From NCBI GenBank assembly GCA_011391155.1, contig JAABRA010000055.1:1-42927 (forward strand): a DNA stretch of 42,927 bases, in the 5' to 3' direction. This stretch comes from Burkholderiales bacterium (GTDB lineage: Bacteria; Pseudomonadota; Gammaproteobacteria; Burkholderiales; Burkholderiaceae_C). Below are positions 1-7,017 of this stretch, one piece after another. The notes beneath the pieces are model-generated. The model was not told where the DNA came from and did no database searches. It saw nothing but the letters and a program-made list of their open reading frames with translations. Numbering within the stretch: position 1 is the stretch's first letter; the number at the start of each line of letters is the position of its first letter. The position numbers and the translations under genes were made by a program.

Positions 1-1
1 T

Positions 2-94
2 GAATTCACTCGGGCCTACAAGGAATGTTTCGGCGAACTGCCGTCGGATACTCTACGGCGGAATTCTGTGTCGTCGGGATTGCTGCCGCTTTAG
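2..94 (+). CDS. C-terminal end of an AraC-family regulator (partial)
   Basis: The frame open from the window edge encodes about 30 residues, beginning EFTRAYKECFGELPSDTLRR and ending at TAG 92-94. The pattern F-[ST]-RAY...FGE.PS..LRR is the end of the second helix-turn-helix of AraC/XylS activators, a DNA-binding domain. Only this end is visible, so effector and target are unknown. A short tail (NSVSSGLLPL) follows the conserved part, which is normal for the family. The downstream neighbourhood is decayed, so the gene may or may not be intact upstream. Confidence 0.7.
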   Translation, partial: EFTRAYKECFGELPSDTLRRNSVSSGLLPL

Positions 95-489
95 CGCACC
101 TGGACAGACACATCGCCGGAATCGTTGCCGAATCGGCGCCAGCAAGTTCAAAGTCATTACTGAGGTCTGGTGTGGATCCACTGACGGCTCCAACGAATGA
201 CTGATCCGTTCAACTATGTCTGACTCAAATGGGTGCGGAACTTGCCGGTGGCCACCAGAGCTTGAATGTCGCTTGTCAGTCTGCAGCCGACGATGACCTC
301 TCGCACGCTCAGTCCCCGCGACTGCCGTCTTGGTCACCCCCGGCGTTAACGGACCGGCTGATCACCGCGCCCCACGGCCTTTGGGTCGAACCGACTCAAA
401 ATTCGAACAAAAATGGCCGTATCCCAGCGTGTTATGGTCACTCCCCGCTATCGAATCAGGACTGATTCCGCATCCGCTGACCGCGCACC
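95..489. other. Non-coding, probably decayed stretch
   Basis: No open frame here looks like a real protein on either strand: frames are short, lack starts with ribosome binding sites, and show no recognisable motif. The stretch lies between the end of an AraC-type gene and a truncated oxidoreductase gene and contains one degenerate copy of the dispersed palindromic repeat (394-460). The simplest reading is an eroded intergenic region or deletion scar. Confidence 0.5.
394..460 (+). repeat. Dispersed palindromic repeat, copy B (degenerate)
   Basis: This copy has the family hallmarks: CCCAGCGT at 423-430, a 16-base spacer beginning GTTATGGTCA, then GCTAT at 447-451. Upstream is AAAATTCGAACAAAAATGG, matching the left flank of copy G. 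It lies in non-coding DNA. Translated in the family frame it would read YPSVLWSLPAIES, so coding capacity survives without a gene around it. Confidence 0.75.
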
Positions 490-915
490 TCAGGGATGCA
501 GCACGCAGCCGCCGATCACCTCGCCCTGCCACTTCGCCCGCATCGCGTCCTTGAAGTCCGCCAGCGGGTAGGTGCGCGAGACATGGGGCTTGAGGCGGCC
601 TTCCTGCACCCACTGCAGGATGCGCGCCAGCCGGGGCGCGCGCAGGGACGGGTCGTTGAGGGTGGCGATCACCATGGGGGCGCCGAGCACCTCCAGGCCC
701 TTCATCATGATCAGGTTGGTGGGCAGTTGGTTGGCGTTGGGGGCGCCGCGCTGGCCGCGCCCGTTGGCCACGCCGGGGGTGGAGGCCCAGCCGACGATCA
801 GGAAGCGGGCGCCGAAGGCCACGCAGCGCAGGCTCTCCAGCGAGACCTCGCCGCCGACGCCGTCGTTCACCACGTCCACGCCCCGGCCGTTGCGGCGGGG
901 ATCGAAACCACTTTA
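490..915 (-). pseudogene. 3' remnant of an NADPH:quinone oxidoreductase-like (MDR superfamily) gene
   Basis: The minus-strand frame ending at TGA 490-492 encodes about 130-140 residues matching only the C-terminal third of zinc-independent medium-chain dehydrogenases of the quinone oxidoreductase type. It has the Rossmann end (GVDVVNDGVGGEVSLESLRC, then RFLIVGWAS) and the terminal pattern LARILQWVQEGRLKPHVSRT ... FKDAM with a late glycine-rich turn. The frame is closed by a stop just upstream (near 916-920), so the N-terminal catalytic domain and most of the nucleotide-binding domain are missing. There is no plausible start or ribosome binding site. Repeat copies A and B lie on either side, suggesting deletion or rearrangement. 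Confidence 0.75.
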
Positions 916-960
916 TAGCCGGCTGGCTACCCGGCCGGCCTGCTTTCGAGAAAAGCAGGC

Positions 961-1016
961 GTCAAAAGAGCACCATCCCATCGTGGAATGGACCTTTAAT
1001 GCTATCAAGCTGGAAG
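961..1016 (+). repeat. Dispersed palindromic repeat, copy A, overlapping the end of a gene
   Basis: CACCATCCCATCGTGGAATGG (971-991) contains the inner inverted repeat CCATCCC/GGAATGG. The spacing from CCCATCGT to GCTAT (1001-1005) is 16 bases, as in every other copy. The TGA stop of the minus-strand FAD oxidoreductase (complement of 1005-1007) falls inside the GCTATCA end of the element, so the repeat defines the C-terminus of that protein. Confidence 0.75.
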
Positions 1017-2399
1017 TGAGGCGGGGGTGCGCCCCAGCCAGGCGCCATCCGCCTCCAGCCTTGCCTGCAGGGCACTGACCTCCACGTCGCGCAGTCGTAC
1101 CCCGGTTTCATGCGCCAGCGCCGCCGCCGTGCCCGCGGCCTGGCCCATGACAAAACACGCCCCCGAGACCCGCGCCGCCGACTGGCCCAGGTGCGTCATG
1201 GAGGCACAGCGGCCGGCCACCAGCAGGTTGTCCACGCGCTGCGGCAGCAGCATGCGGTAGGGGAGCTGGTTGTAGCCGCGGCCTGCTGCGTCGTGAGGCC
1301 AGCGGAACACCACGGTGCCGGCGGCGTGCTCCTCAATGGGCCAGCCGTTCACACCGATGGCATCGTCGAAGCTGGCGCACGACAGCACGTCGTCGCCGGT
1401 GAGCTGGTAGGCACCGATCAGCCGGCGGGTTTCGCGGATGCCGACCTGCGCCGCGATCTCCAGCAGGTAGGCGTTCTCGAAGCCGGGCGCGGATTCGCGC
1501 AGGAAGCGGAAGAAATCGACAATCTGGCGGCGTCCCTCGACTTCCGCTGCACTGAGCTGCAGCGCGTTGGTGCCGTCCACCGGGCTGCCGTCGGCATTGG
1601 CGAGCTGGGTGACATTGGCACGCCACTCGGCGGGATTTTTCTGCGGGCGGATGATGGGCGCCTTGCGCGGGAAGGTGCGGCCACGGGCTTCGGCTTCTTC
1701 CATGAGGCGCCCGAAGTGGTTCCAGGCATCGCCCGCGCGCACCGGGTCAACCCCATGCACCCGGAACATGGTGGACGGGTACATCATGGGCTCGCCCGCG
1801 CCGTCCGGCCCCTTGCCTTTCTCGAACGGTGCTCCCGCGTGGGCGGCCAGGTCGCCGTCGCCCGAGCAGTCGATGAAGCAACGCGCCTGCACCGCCGCGC
1901 GGCCGGAGCGGGTTTCGATCAGCAGCGCGCCGATTGCGGACGGGGAATCCATGAACACGCCCACCGCCTGCGCGTGAAACAGCAGTTGTGCGCCGCTGGC
2001 CAGCACCAGTTGATCGGCGGCCACCTTGAAGGCGGCGTTGTCATAGGCCTGCGCGGCGATCTTGCCGCCGAACAGCCGATGCGGTTCGTTGAGGCCGCCC
2101 AAATCGCGCATGCGGTCCAGCAGGTCGTCGGCGATGCCGTGCACCACCTGGCGGATCTCGCCGTGCACATTGGCGTGCAGGCCGCAGAAGTTGGTCACGC
2201 CGGCTGCCGTGCCCATGCCGCCGAGAAAGCCGTAGCGCTCTATCAGCAGGGTGCGCTGGCCGGCCCGGGCGGCGGCGCTGGCGGCGGCGATGCCGGCCGG
2301 GCCGCCGCCGAGGACGACCACGTCGAAGTTTCCGAAGACCGGGGTCTGGCGGCTCGGTTCCGTGAGAAATGGGCGTGAAAGGGGCGATGCGGTGTTCAT
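1005..2399 (-). CDS. FAD-dependent oxidoreductase (FAD_oxidored type)
   Basis: A 464-residue protein from ATG 2397-2399, chosen because AGGAA lies about 7 bases upstream; the frame stays open further upstream without a good start. Residues 26-36 (DVVVLGGGPAG) are the FAD-binding Rossmann motif, followed by an ERYGFLGGMGTAAGV segment typical of the FAD_oxidored family (PF12831). A second FAD-contact region is CFIDCSGDGDLAAHAG, and the C-terminal NLLVAGRCASMTHLGQSAARV closes the FAD domain. These are soluble flavoproteins of mostly unknown substrate. The final residues and stop lie in a dispersed repeat, so the tail may be shorter or longer than in orthologs. It is divergent from maiA with about 190 bases between the starts. 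Confidence 0.85.
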   Translation of the reverse strand: MNTASPLSRPFLTEPSRQTPVFGNFDVVVLGGGPAGIAAASAAARAGQRTLLIERYGFLGGMGTAAGVTNFCGLHANVHGEIRQVVHGIADDLLDRMRDLGGLNEPHRLFGGKIAAQAYDNAAFKVAADQLVLASGAQLLFHAQAVGVFMDSPSAIGALLIETRSGRAAVQARCFIDCSGDGDLAAHAGAPFEKGKGPDGAGEPMMYPSTMFRVHGVDPVRAGDAWNHFGRLMEEAEARGRTFPRKAPIIRPQKNPAEWRANVTQLANADGSPVDGTNALQLSAAEVEGRRQIVDFFRFLRESAPGFENAYLLEIAAQVGIRETRRLIGAYQLTGDDVLSCASFDDAIGVNGWPIEEHAAGTVVFRWPHDAAGRGYNQLPYRMLLPQRVDNLLVAGRCASMTHLGQSAARVSGACFVMGQAAGTAAALAHETGVRLRDVEVSALQARLEADGAWLGRTPASLPA

Positions 2400-2590
2400 G
2401 CTGCGTTCCTGCCCGGCGCCGGCGGGCCGGGGCTGGGGTCGATTGTCGTCAATCGTGGCTTGGTTGGCGCCGCGTTGCGGCTCACGCCCTGGAGACGGCC
2501 CGCTGGGCGTGCCGGACGCCGCTTTCCCGGACCCCGGATCGGCTTCCGGTTTATCCTCACGCCCTGCGAGACCAACCACGACTGTCACCC

Positions 2591-3259
2591 ATGAAGCTCT
2601 ACAACTACTTCCGTTCTTCCGCCTCGTTCCGCGTGCGCATCGCGCTCAACCTGAAGGGCCTGGCCTACGAATACCTGCCGGTGCACCTGGCCAAAGGTGA
2701 TCACAAGAAAGACGCTTACACCGCCGTGTCGGCTGACCAGTTGGTGCCGATGCTGGAGCTGGACGACGGCACGCGCCTGTCGCAGTCGATGGCGATCATC
2801 GAGTTCCTGGACGAAACCCAGCCCGGTGCGGCGCTGTTGCCTAAGGATGCACTCGGCCGGGCCCGGGTGCGCGCGCTGGCGCAGTCGATCGCGTGTGAAA
2901 TTCATCCGCTGAACAATCTGCGCGTGTTGAAGTACCTCAGCCGTGACCTGGGCGTGAGCGAGGACGTGAAGAACACCTGGTACCGGCACTGGGTGCGCGA
3001 CGGGCTGCTGTCCTTCGAGCGCCAGCTCTACGCGGTCGAGGCGCAACGCCAGGCCGCCGGTCTGCCAGCCTCCACCTACTGCTACGGCGACACCCCGACG
3101 CTGGCGGATTGCTGCCTGGTGCCGCAGATCTTCAACGGCCAGCGCTTCAACTGCAACTTCGAAGGCCTGACCCGCACGATGGCGGCGTTCCAGGCCTGCA
3201 TGAAGCTCGACGCTTTCCAGCGGGCCCAGCCCTCGGCCTGCCCGGACCACGAAGGCTGA
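2591..3259 (+). CDS. maiA: Maleylacetoacetate isomerase / zeta-class glutathione S-transferase
   Basis: A 222-residue protein. It begins MKLYNYFRSSASFRVRIALN, with the zeta-class signature SS(A)S.RVRIAL that binds glutathione through a serine, and continues through a thioredoxin-fold N-domain (about 1-80, including the cis-Pro in LVPMLELDDG and the QSMAI segment) and an all-helical C-domain (about 90-215). The family converts maleylacetoacetate or maleylpyruvate to the fumaryl form with glutathione in tyrosine or gentisate breakdown. No other gene of those pathways lies nearby, so the in vivo substrate is open. The start is the ATG at 2591; the longer upstream frame reads through the divergent promoter region and is unlikely. 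Confidence 0.87.
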   Translation: MKLYNYFRSSASFRVRIALNLKGLAYEYLPVHLAKGDHKKDAYTAVSADQLVPMLELDDGTRLSQSMAIIEFLDETQPGAALLPKDALGRARVRALAQSIACEIHPLNNLRVLKYLSRDLGVSEDVKNTWYRHWVRDGLLSFERQLYAVEAQRQAAGLPASTYCYGDTPTLADCCLVPQIFNGQRFNCNFEGLTRTMAAFQACMKLDAFQRAQPSACPDHEG

Positions 3260-3283
3260 ACCTCCAGGCGCCGCAGGCCTGCC

Positions 3284-4108
3284 ATGGGCTTTCACCCGGA
3301 CTGGATCGTCCCCGACTGGCCCGCGCCCGCCGGGGTGCGCGCCGTGTGCACCACGCGCGCCGGGGGCGTTTCGATGCCGCCGTATGACCGCCTGAACCTG
3401 GGCGACCATGTGCGGGACGACCCGGTGGCCGTGGCCGCGAACCGGCGGGTTCTGCAGCAGGCGATGGGCGCCCGCCCCGTGTTTCTGCAGCAGGTGCACG
3501 GCACGGCGGTGGCGGCGCTGGAGGCCGGCACACCAGACGCCACCGAGGCCGATGCCTGCCTGACCGCCGTGCCCGGCGTGGCCTGCACCATCATGGTGGC
3601 CGACTGCCTGCCGGTGTTGCTGACCAACCGGCAGGGCACGCGGGTGGCCGCCGCCCACGCCGGCTGGCGCGGGCTGGCCGGGGAGGGCGGAAAAGGTGTG
3701 CTGGAGTCAGTTTTTGAGTCTTTTTGGCACCTTCCCAGCGTCGAATGGTCAGAGTTTGCTATGAAAAACGAATCGTCTGAAACCCTGGCCTGGCTGGGCC
3801 CATGCATCGGACCGGCTGCTTTTGAGGTTGGCGCCGAAGTGCGCGAGGCTTTTTGTGACACCGATGCACTGGCCGAGCGGTGTTTCGAGTCCCTGGGCGG
3901 CGGCAAATACCGGGCGGATCTTCAGGCCCTGGCGCGTCAACGGCTGAACACGCTGGGCATCACGGCCATCTTTGGCAACGACGGCAGTCCGGCCTGGTGC
4001 ACGGCCGGCAACCCGGCGCGGTTCTTTTCGCACCGGCGCGATGCCGCCCAACTGGGCGGCAGTGGGCGGATGGCGGCCAGCATCTGGCGGGTGCCCCATT
4101 CCCCTTGA
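3284..4108 (+). CDS. pgeF: PgeF/YfiH-type multicopper-like purine nucleoside phosphorylase / peptidoglycan editing factor
   Basis: A 274-residue member of the YfiH/LACC1 family. Zinc ligands are visible as His72 in QQVHG, Cys108 in ADCLP and His125 in AAHAGWRG, followed by LGPCIGP (about 171-177) and a C-terminal RFFSHRRD. Family members act on purine nucleosides, and PgeF has been linked to correct peptidoglycan composition. Residues about 143-166 (FESFWHLPSVEWSEFAMKN) do not fit the family; they are encoded by a dispersed repeat inserted in frame between the GWRGLAG helix and the LAWLGPCIGP strand. The domain is otherwise complete. The stop codon overlaps the FNR-like box in front of the ccm operon. 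Confidence 0.88.
   Translation: MGFHPDWIVPDWPAPAGVRAVCTTRAGGVSMPPYDRLNLGDHVRDDPVAVAANRRVLQQAMGARPVFLQQVHGTAVAALEAGTPDATEADACLTAVPGVACTIMVADCLPVLLTNRQGTRVAAAHAGWRGLAGEGGKGVLESVFESFWHLPSVEWSEFAMKNESSETLAWLGPCIGPAAFEVGAEVREAFCDTDALAERCFESLGGGKYRADLQALARQRLNTLGITAIFGNDGSPAWCTAGNPARFFSHRRDAAQLGGSGRMAASIWRVPHSP
3710..3772 (+). repeat. Dispersed palindromic repeat, copy C, in frame inside pgeF
   Basis: CTTCCCAGCGTCGAATGGTC at 3731-3750, then GCTAT at 3758-3762, with the family's fixed 16-base spacing. The flanks are T-rich on the left (TTTTTGAGTCTTTTTGG) and A-rich on the right (GAAAAACGAA), unlike the surrounding GC-rich gene. The sense translation is HLPSVEWSEFAM, nearly the same peptide as that of copy G in the TonB receptor. 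Confidence 0.85.
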
Positions 4109-4118
4109 CTTGCATCAA
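4105..4118. promoter_or_regulatory. FNR/ANR-like binding site upstream of the ccm operon
   Basis: TTGAC-TTGC-ATCAA matches the FNR/ANR consensus TTGAT-N4-ATCAA at 9 of 10 positions. It overlaps the pgeF stop codon and lies about 116 bases upstream of the likely ccmA start, the first gene of an operon known to be FNR-regulated in Escherichia coli. The role is inferred. Confidence 0.6.
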
Positions 4119-4234
4119 TCATTTCGGCGGCTGATCCCGTGTCTCCCGGTGTACCCCCGTTAAAATGCCAAGGGTGGAGGGCCGCTTTCGGGCTCTTCCG
4201 TCGGTGAATTCCCGAACTTCCTGTTTTCCCCCCC

Positions 4235-4867
4235 TTGGGGTACGTTACGACTTCCAGCACAGCATCCCTGACAGCCCTTGACGTTTCCTGCCGACGCGGC
4301 GAGGAGTGGCTTTTCCGCGGCCTGAGTTTCTCGGTTCGCCCGGGACAGCTGGTCTGGCTGCGGGGTCAGAACGGCAGTGGCAAGACCAGCCTGCTGCGCA
4401 TCGTGGCGGGCCTGTCGCGGCCGGACGCGGGGTCCGTTTCCCTGGGGGAGGGCCGATCGGGCGTCTATATCGGCCATGCCAACGCCCTCAAGGACGATTT
4501 GACGGTCACGGAATCCCTGACTTTTCTCGCGCGCCTGCATGGGCTCGAGAGCGAACCCGACGCCATTCGTTCGGCGCTTCGCACGCTGGCCATTCACCAT
4601 CGCCGCCATGCCGCCGTGCGCACGCTGTCCCAGGGGCAGCGCCGGCGTGTGGCGCTGGCCCGGCTGGCGCTGGAGCGCGCGCCTTCGCTGTGGATCCTCG
4701 ATGAGCCTTATGACGCACTGGACACGCAGGGCATTGAAGCGGTCAATGGCCTTCTGGCCGGGCATCTGGGGCGCCAGGGCAGCGTGCTGCTGACCTCGCA
4801 TCTGCCGCTCAATCTGGTGGGGCCCGTGGTGCATGAGCTGGACCTGCATTCAGGCACCGTGTCATGA
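4235..4867 (+). CDS. ccmA: Cytochrome c biogenesis heme-export ABC ATPase CcmA
   Basis: About 210 residues, with Walker A GQNGSGKTS (about 44-52), the ABC signature LSQGQRRRVALARL (from 131), Walker B LWILDEP (152-158) and the H-loop TSH (187-189). CcmA is the cytoplasmic ATPase that, with CcmB, C and D, releases holo-CcmE at the membrane during c-type cytochrome assembly. The start is uncertain: TTG 4235 is the only plausible initiator before the conserved LTALDVSCRRG segment and lacks a clear ribosome binding site. The gene overlaps ccmB by ATGA. It is the first gene of a nine-gene operon. Confidence 0.9.
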   Translation: MGYVTTSSTASLTALDVSCRRGEEWLFRGLSFSVRPGQLVWLRGQNGSGKTSLLRIVAGLSRPDAGSVSLGEGRSGVYIGHANALKDDLTVTESLTFLARLHGLESEPDAIRSALRTLAIHHRRHAAVRTLSQGQRRRVALARLALERAPSLWILDEPYDALDTQGIEAVNGLLAGHLGRQGSVLLTSHLPLNLVGPVVHELDLHSGTVS

Positions 4868-5601
4868 GCGCCGCGCCGGGCCGCCCCAAGCAAGCGCGCA
4901 CCGTTGCCCGTCAGGGCGAAGGGTCACCCGTGAGCCCGGGCGTATTCATGCTGGTCGCCGGGCGCGACCTGAAGCTGGCGGGGCGCCGGCGTTTCGAGGC
5001 CTTGCTGCCGGTGGTCTTTTTCATCGTGGCAGCCAGCCTTTTTCCGCTGGGCGTGGGTCCGGAGCCGCAAGTGCTGCGTCAGATTGCGCCGGGCGTGGTC
5101 TGGGTGTGCGCGCTGCTGGCGGCGATGCTGTCGCTGAACACGCTGTTTGCCAGCGACCACCAGGATGGTTCGCTGGAGCAGATGCTGTTGTCGCGCCATT
5201 CCACGGTCCTGATCACGGCCGGCAAGGCACTGGCGCACTGGGTCCTGACCGGCCTGCCGCTGATTCTGGCGGCGCCGGTGCTTGGCGTGCTGTTCGACAT
5301 GCGCGCCGACGCCATCCTGACCATGGTGGCGGGCCTGATCCTGGGCACGCCGGTGCTGAGCCTGCTGGGCAGCATCGGGGCCGCCCTGACGCTGGGACTG
5401 CGCAGTGGCGGGGTGCTGATTCTCCTGCTGGTCCTGCCGCTGTCCATTCCGGTGCTGATCTTCGGCGCCGGCGCGGTGGGCATGGTGGATGCCGGCCTTT
5501 CGCCGGCCGGGCACCTGTCCTTGCTGGGCGCCTTGTTGCTGCTGTCGCTCGTCGCGGCTCCCCCTGCGGCGGCGGCGGCTTTGCGTATTTCGGTATCCTG
5601 A
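4864..5601 (+). CDS. ccmB: Heme exporter permease CcmB
   Basis: A 245-residue hydrophobic protein with about six membrane segments, beginning after a basic N-terminus of about 40 residues that is longer than usual. The segment LNTLFASDHQDGSLEQMLLS is typical of CcmB and sits in the first cytoplasmic part, followed by KALAHWVLTGLPLIL. CcmB is the membrane subunit pairing with the CcmA ATPase. The start ATG overlaps the ccmA stop. The poorly conserved N-terminus leaves open a later start (GTG 4930 or ATG 4948), nearer the usual family length of about 220. Confidence 0.88.
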   Translation: MSAAPGRPKQARTVARQGEGSPVSPGVFMLVAGRDLKLAGRRRFEALLPVVFFIVAASLFPLGVGPEPQVLRQIAPGVVWVCALLAAMLSLNTLFASDHQDGSLEQMLLSRHSTVLITAGKALAHWVLTGLPLILAAPVLGVLFDMRADAILTMVAGLILGTPVLSLLGSIGAALTLGLRSGGVLILLLVLPLSIPVLIFGAGAVGMVDAGLSPAGHLSLLGALLLLSLVAAPPAAAAALRISVS

Positions 5602-5628
5602 TGCCACACACACTCTCTTGAGCCTGGA

Positions 5629-6387
5629 ATGAGCCGTTCGATCCGACTTTTCACCTTTGCCGCGCCGTCCCGGTTTTACTGGCTCACCGGCAAGTTGCTG
5701 CCCTGGTTGTGGGCGGCGGCGGCCTTGTTCGCCGTGGCCGGGCTGTACATGGGGTTCTTCGTGGCGCCCACCGATGCCACCCAGGGCGACGCCTACCGGA
5801 TCATCTTCGTCCATGTGCCCGCGGCATGGATGTCGATGGTGCTGTATCTGGTGATGGCCGGGTGGGCCGTGTTCGGCTGGGCCGCGAACGCGAGGCTGGC
5901 CTCGATGGTGGCCCGTGCGCTGGCGCCCACCGGCGCCATGTTCACGTTCCTGGCGCTGTGGACCGGCGCGCTGTGGGGCAAGCCGACCTGGGGCACCTGG
6001 TGGGTTTGGGATGCGCGGCTGACGTCGGAACTAATTCTGCTGTTTCTGTATCTGGGTTACATGGCCCTGGTCGAGTCGATTGATGATGTGCGCCGTGCAG
6101 ACCATGCAGGCGCCTTGCTGGCCCTGATCGGGGCGATCAACGTGCCGGTGATCTACTTCTCGGTGCGGTGGTGGAACACCCTGCACCAGGGTGCCACCAT
6201 CAGCATGACGGCGGCGCCGAAGATGGCAACCACCATGCTCAATGCCATGTTGCTGATGACGATTGCGTTCTGGGCCTACTCGTTCGCGGTGGTGTTCCTG
6301 CGGACCCGGGCCATCGTACTGGAGCGCGAGCGGCAGGCGCAGTGGGTGCAGGACATCGGTTTGCGCGCCCGGGAGGCATCGAAATGA
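5629..6387 (+). CDS. ccmC: Heme-handling protein CcmC
   Basis: A 252-residue polytopic protein. The tryptophan-rich WWD motif WGTWWVWD is at about 121-128, in the expected periplasmic loop, flanked by the two conserved heme-ligand histidines, His62 (FVHVPAAW) and His186 (NTLHQGAT). CcmC delivers heme to CcmE in the periplasm. About six membrane helices are visible. It ends in an ATGA overlap with ccmD and is separated from ccmB by 27 bases, consistent with one transcript. Confidence 0.93.
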   Translation: MSRSIRLFTFAAPSRFYWLTGKLLPWLWAAAALFAVAGLYMGFFVAPTDATQGDAYRIIFVHVPAAWMSMVLYLVMAGWAVFGWAANARLASMVARALAPTGAMFTFLALWTGALWGKPTWGTWWVWDARLTSELILLFLYLGYMALVESIDDVRRADHAGALLALIGAINVPVIYFSVRWWNTLHQGATISMTAAPKMATTMLNAMLLMTIAFWAYSFAVVFLRTRAIVLERERQAQWVQDIGLRAREASK

Positions 6388-6554
6388 ACTGGGGCAGTCT
6401 GTCTGAATTTCTCGCCATGGGGGGCTACGGGCTGTACGTCTGGGGCTCCTACGGCGTGGTGCTGCTGTTGATGGTGGGGGAACCCCTGCTGGCGCGGCAC
6501 CGCTACCGCAAGGCGCTGGGCCAGGTCGGTCAATCTGTTGAAGAGGAAAACTGA
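6384..6554 (+). CDS. ccmD: Small heme-exporter protein CcmD
   Basis: A 56-residue protein with one membrane helix (about 17-34, [17 protein letters not shown]) followed by a basic tail (ARHRYRKAL). Small size, a glycine/tyrosine/tryptophan-rich start of the helix and position between ccmC and ccmE define CcmD, which helps release holo-CcmE from the CcmABC complex. The start ATG overlaps the ccmC stop, and the stop lies just before the ccmE start. Confidence 0.88.
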   Translation: MNWGSLSEFLAMGGYGLYVWGSYGVVLLLMVGEPLLARHRYRKALGQVGQSVEEEN

Positions 6555-6555
6555 A

Positions 6556-7017
6556 ATGAAAGTCCGTCATAAACGCATGGCCATCGCGGCCGGTGTCCTG
6601 TGTGTCGTCGGCGCCGCGGCGGCCCTGGTCATGAATGCGTTCCAGAGCAATCTGGTGTTTTTCTATTCGCCAACGCAGGTCGAAGCCAAGGAAGCGCCCA
6701 CCGGCCGCACGTTCCGGCTTGGAGGGCTGGTGGAGGCCGGCAGCGTCAAGCGCGACGGTGTGGCGGTCAGTTTCGTGGTGACCGATACGGCCAAGTCCGT
6801 GCCGGTGGTCTACCAGGGCATCTTGCCGGACCTGTTCAAGGAGGGCAAAGGCGTCGTGGCCCAGGGTCAGATGAAGGGCAATGTCTTCGAAGCGCGCGAA
6901 GTGCTGGCCAAACATGACGAGAACTACATGCCCCCCGAGGCCGCCGAGGCGCTCAAGCAGGCGACGACGGTCAATGGCAAGGTGGCCGCGTCTGTCGTGA
7001 CGGAGAAGAAGCCATGA
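6556..7017 (+). CDS. ccmE: Periplasmic heme chaperone CcmE
   Basis: 153 residues from ATG 6556, preferred over an upstream in-frame TTG at 6538 because GAGGAAA is well placed before it. An N-terminal membrane anchor (about 9-27) is followed by an OB-fold. The covalent heme-binding histidine is His120 in [10 protein letters not shown], with Tyr124 as the likely axial ligand. CcmE carries heme from CcmC to the CcmF/H/I ligation complex. Length and motif spacing are normal. It overlaps ccmF by ATGA. Confidence 0.93.
   Translation: MKVRHKRMAIAAGVLCVVGAAAALVMNAFQSNLVFFYSPTQVEAKEAPTGRTFRLGGLVEAGSVKRDGVAVSFVVTDTAKSVPVVYQGILPDLFKEGKGVVAQGQMKGNVFEAREVLAKHDENYMPPEAAEALKQATTVNGKVAASVVTEKKP

Noticed and set aside
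1110-2378. Long plus-strand frame opposite the FAD oxidoreductase
   Set aside because: It mirrors the real minus-strand gene, has no ribosome binding site, and shows the Ala/His/Gln/Arg-rich composition of antisense frames in GC-rich DNA.
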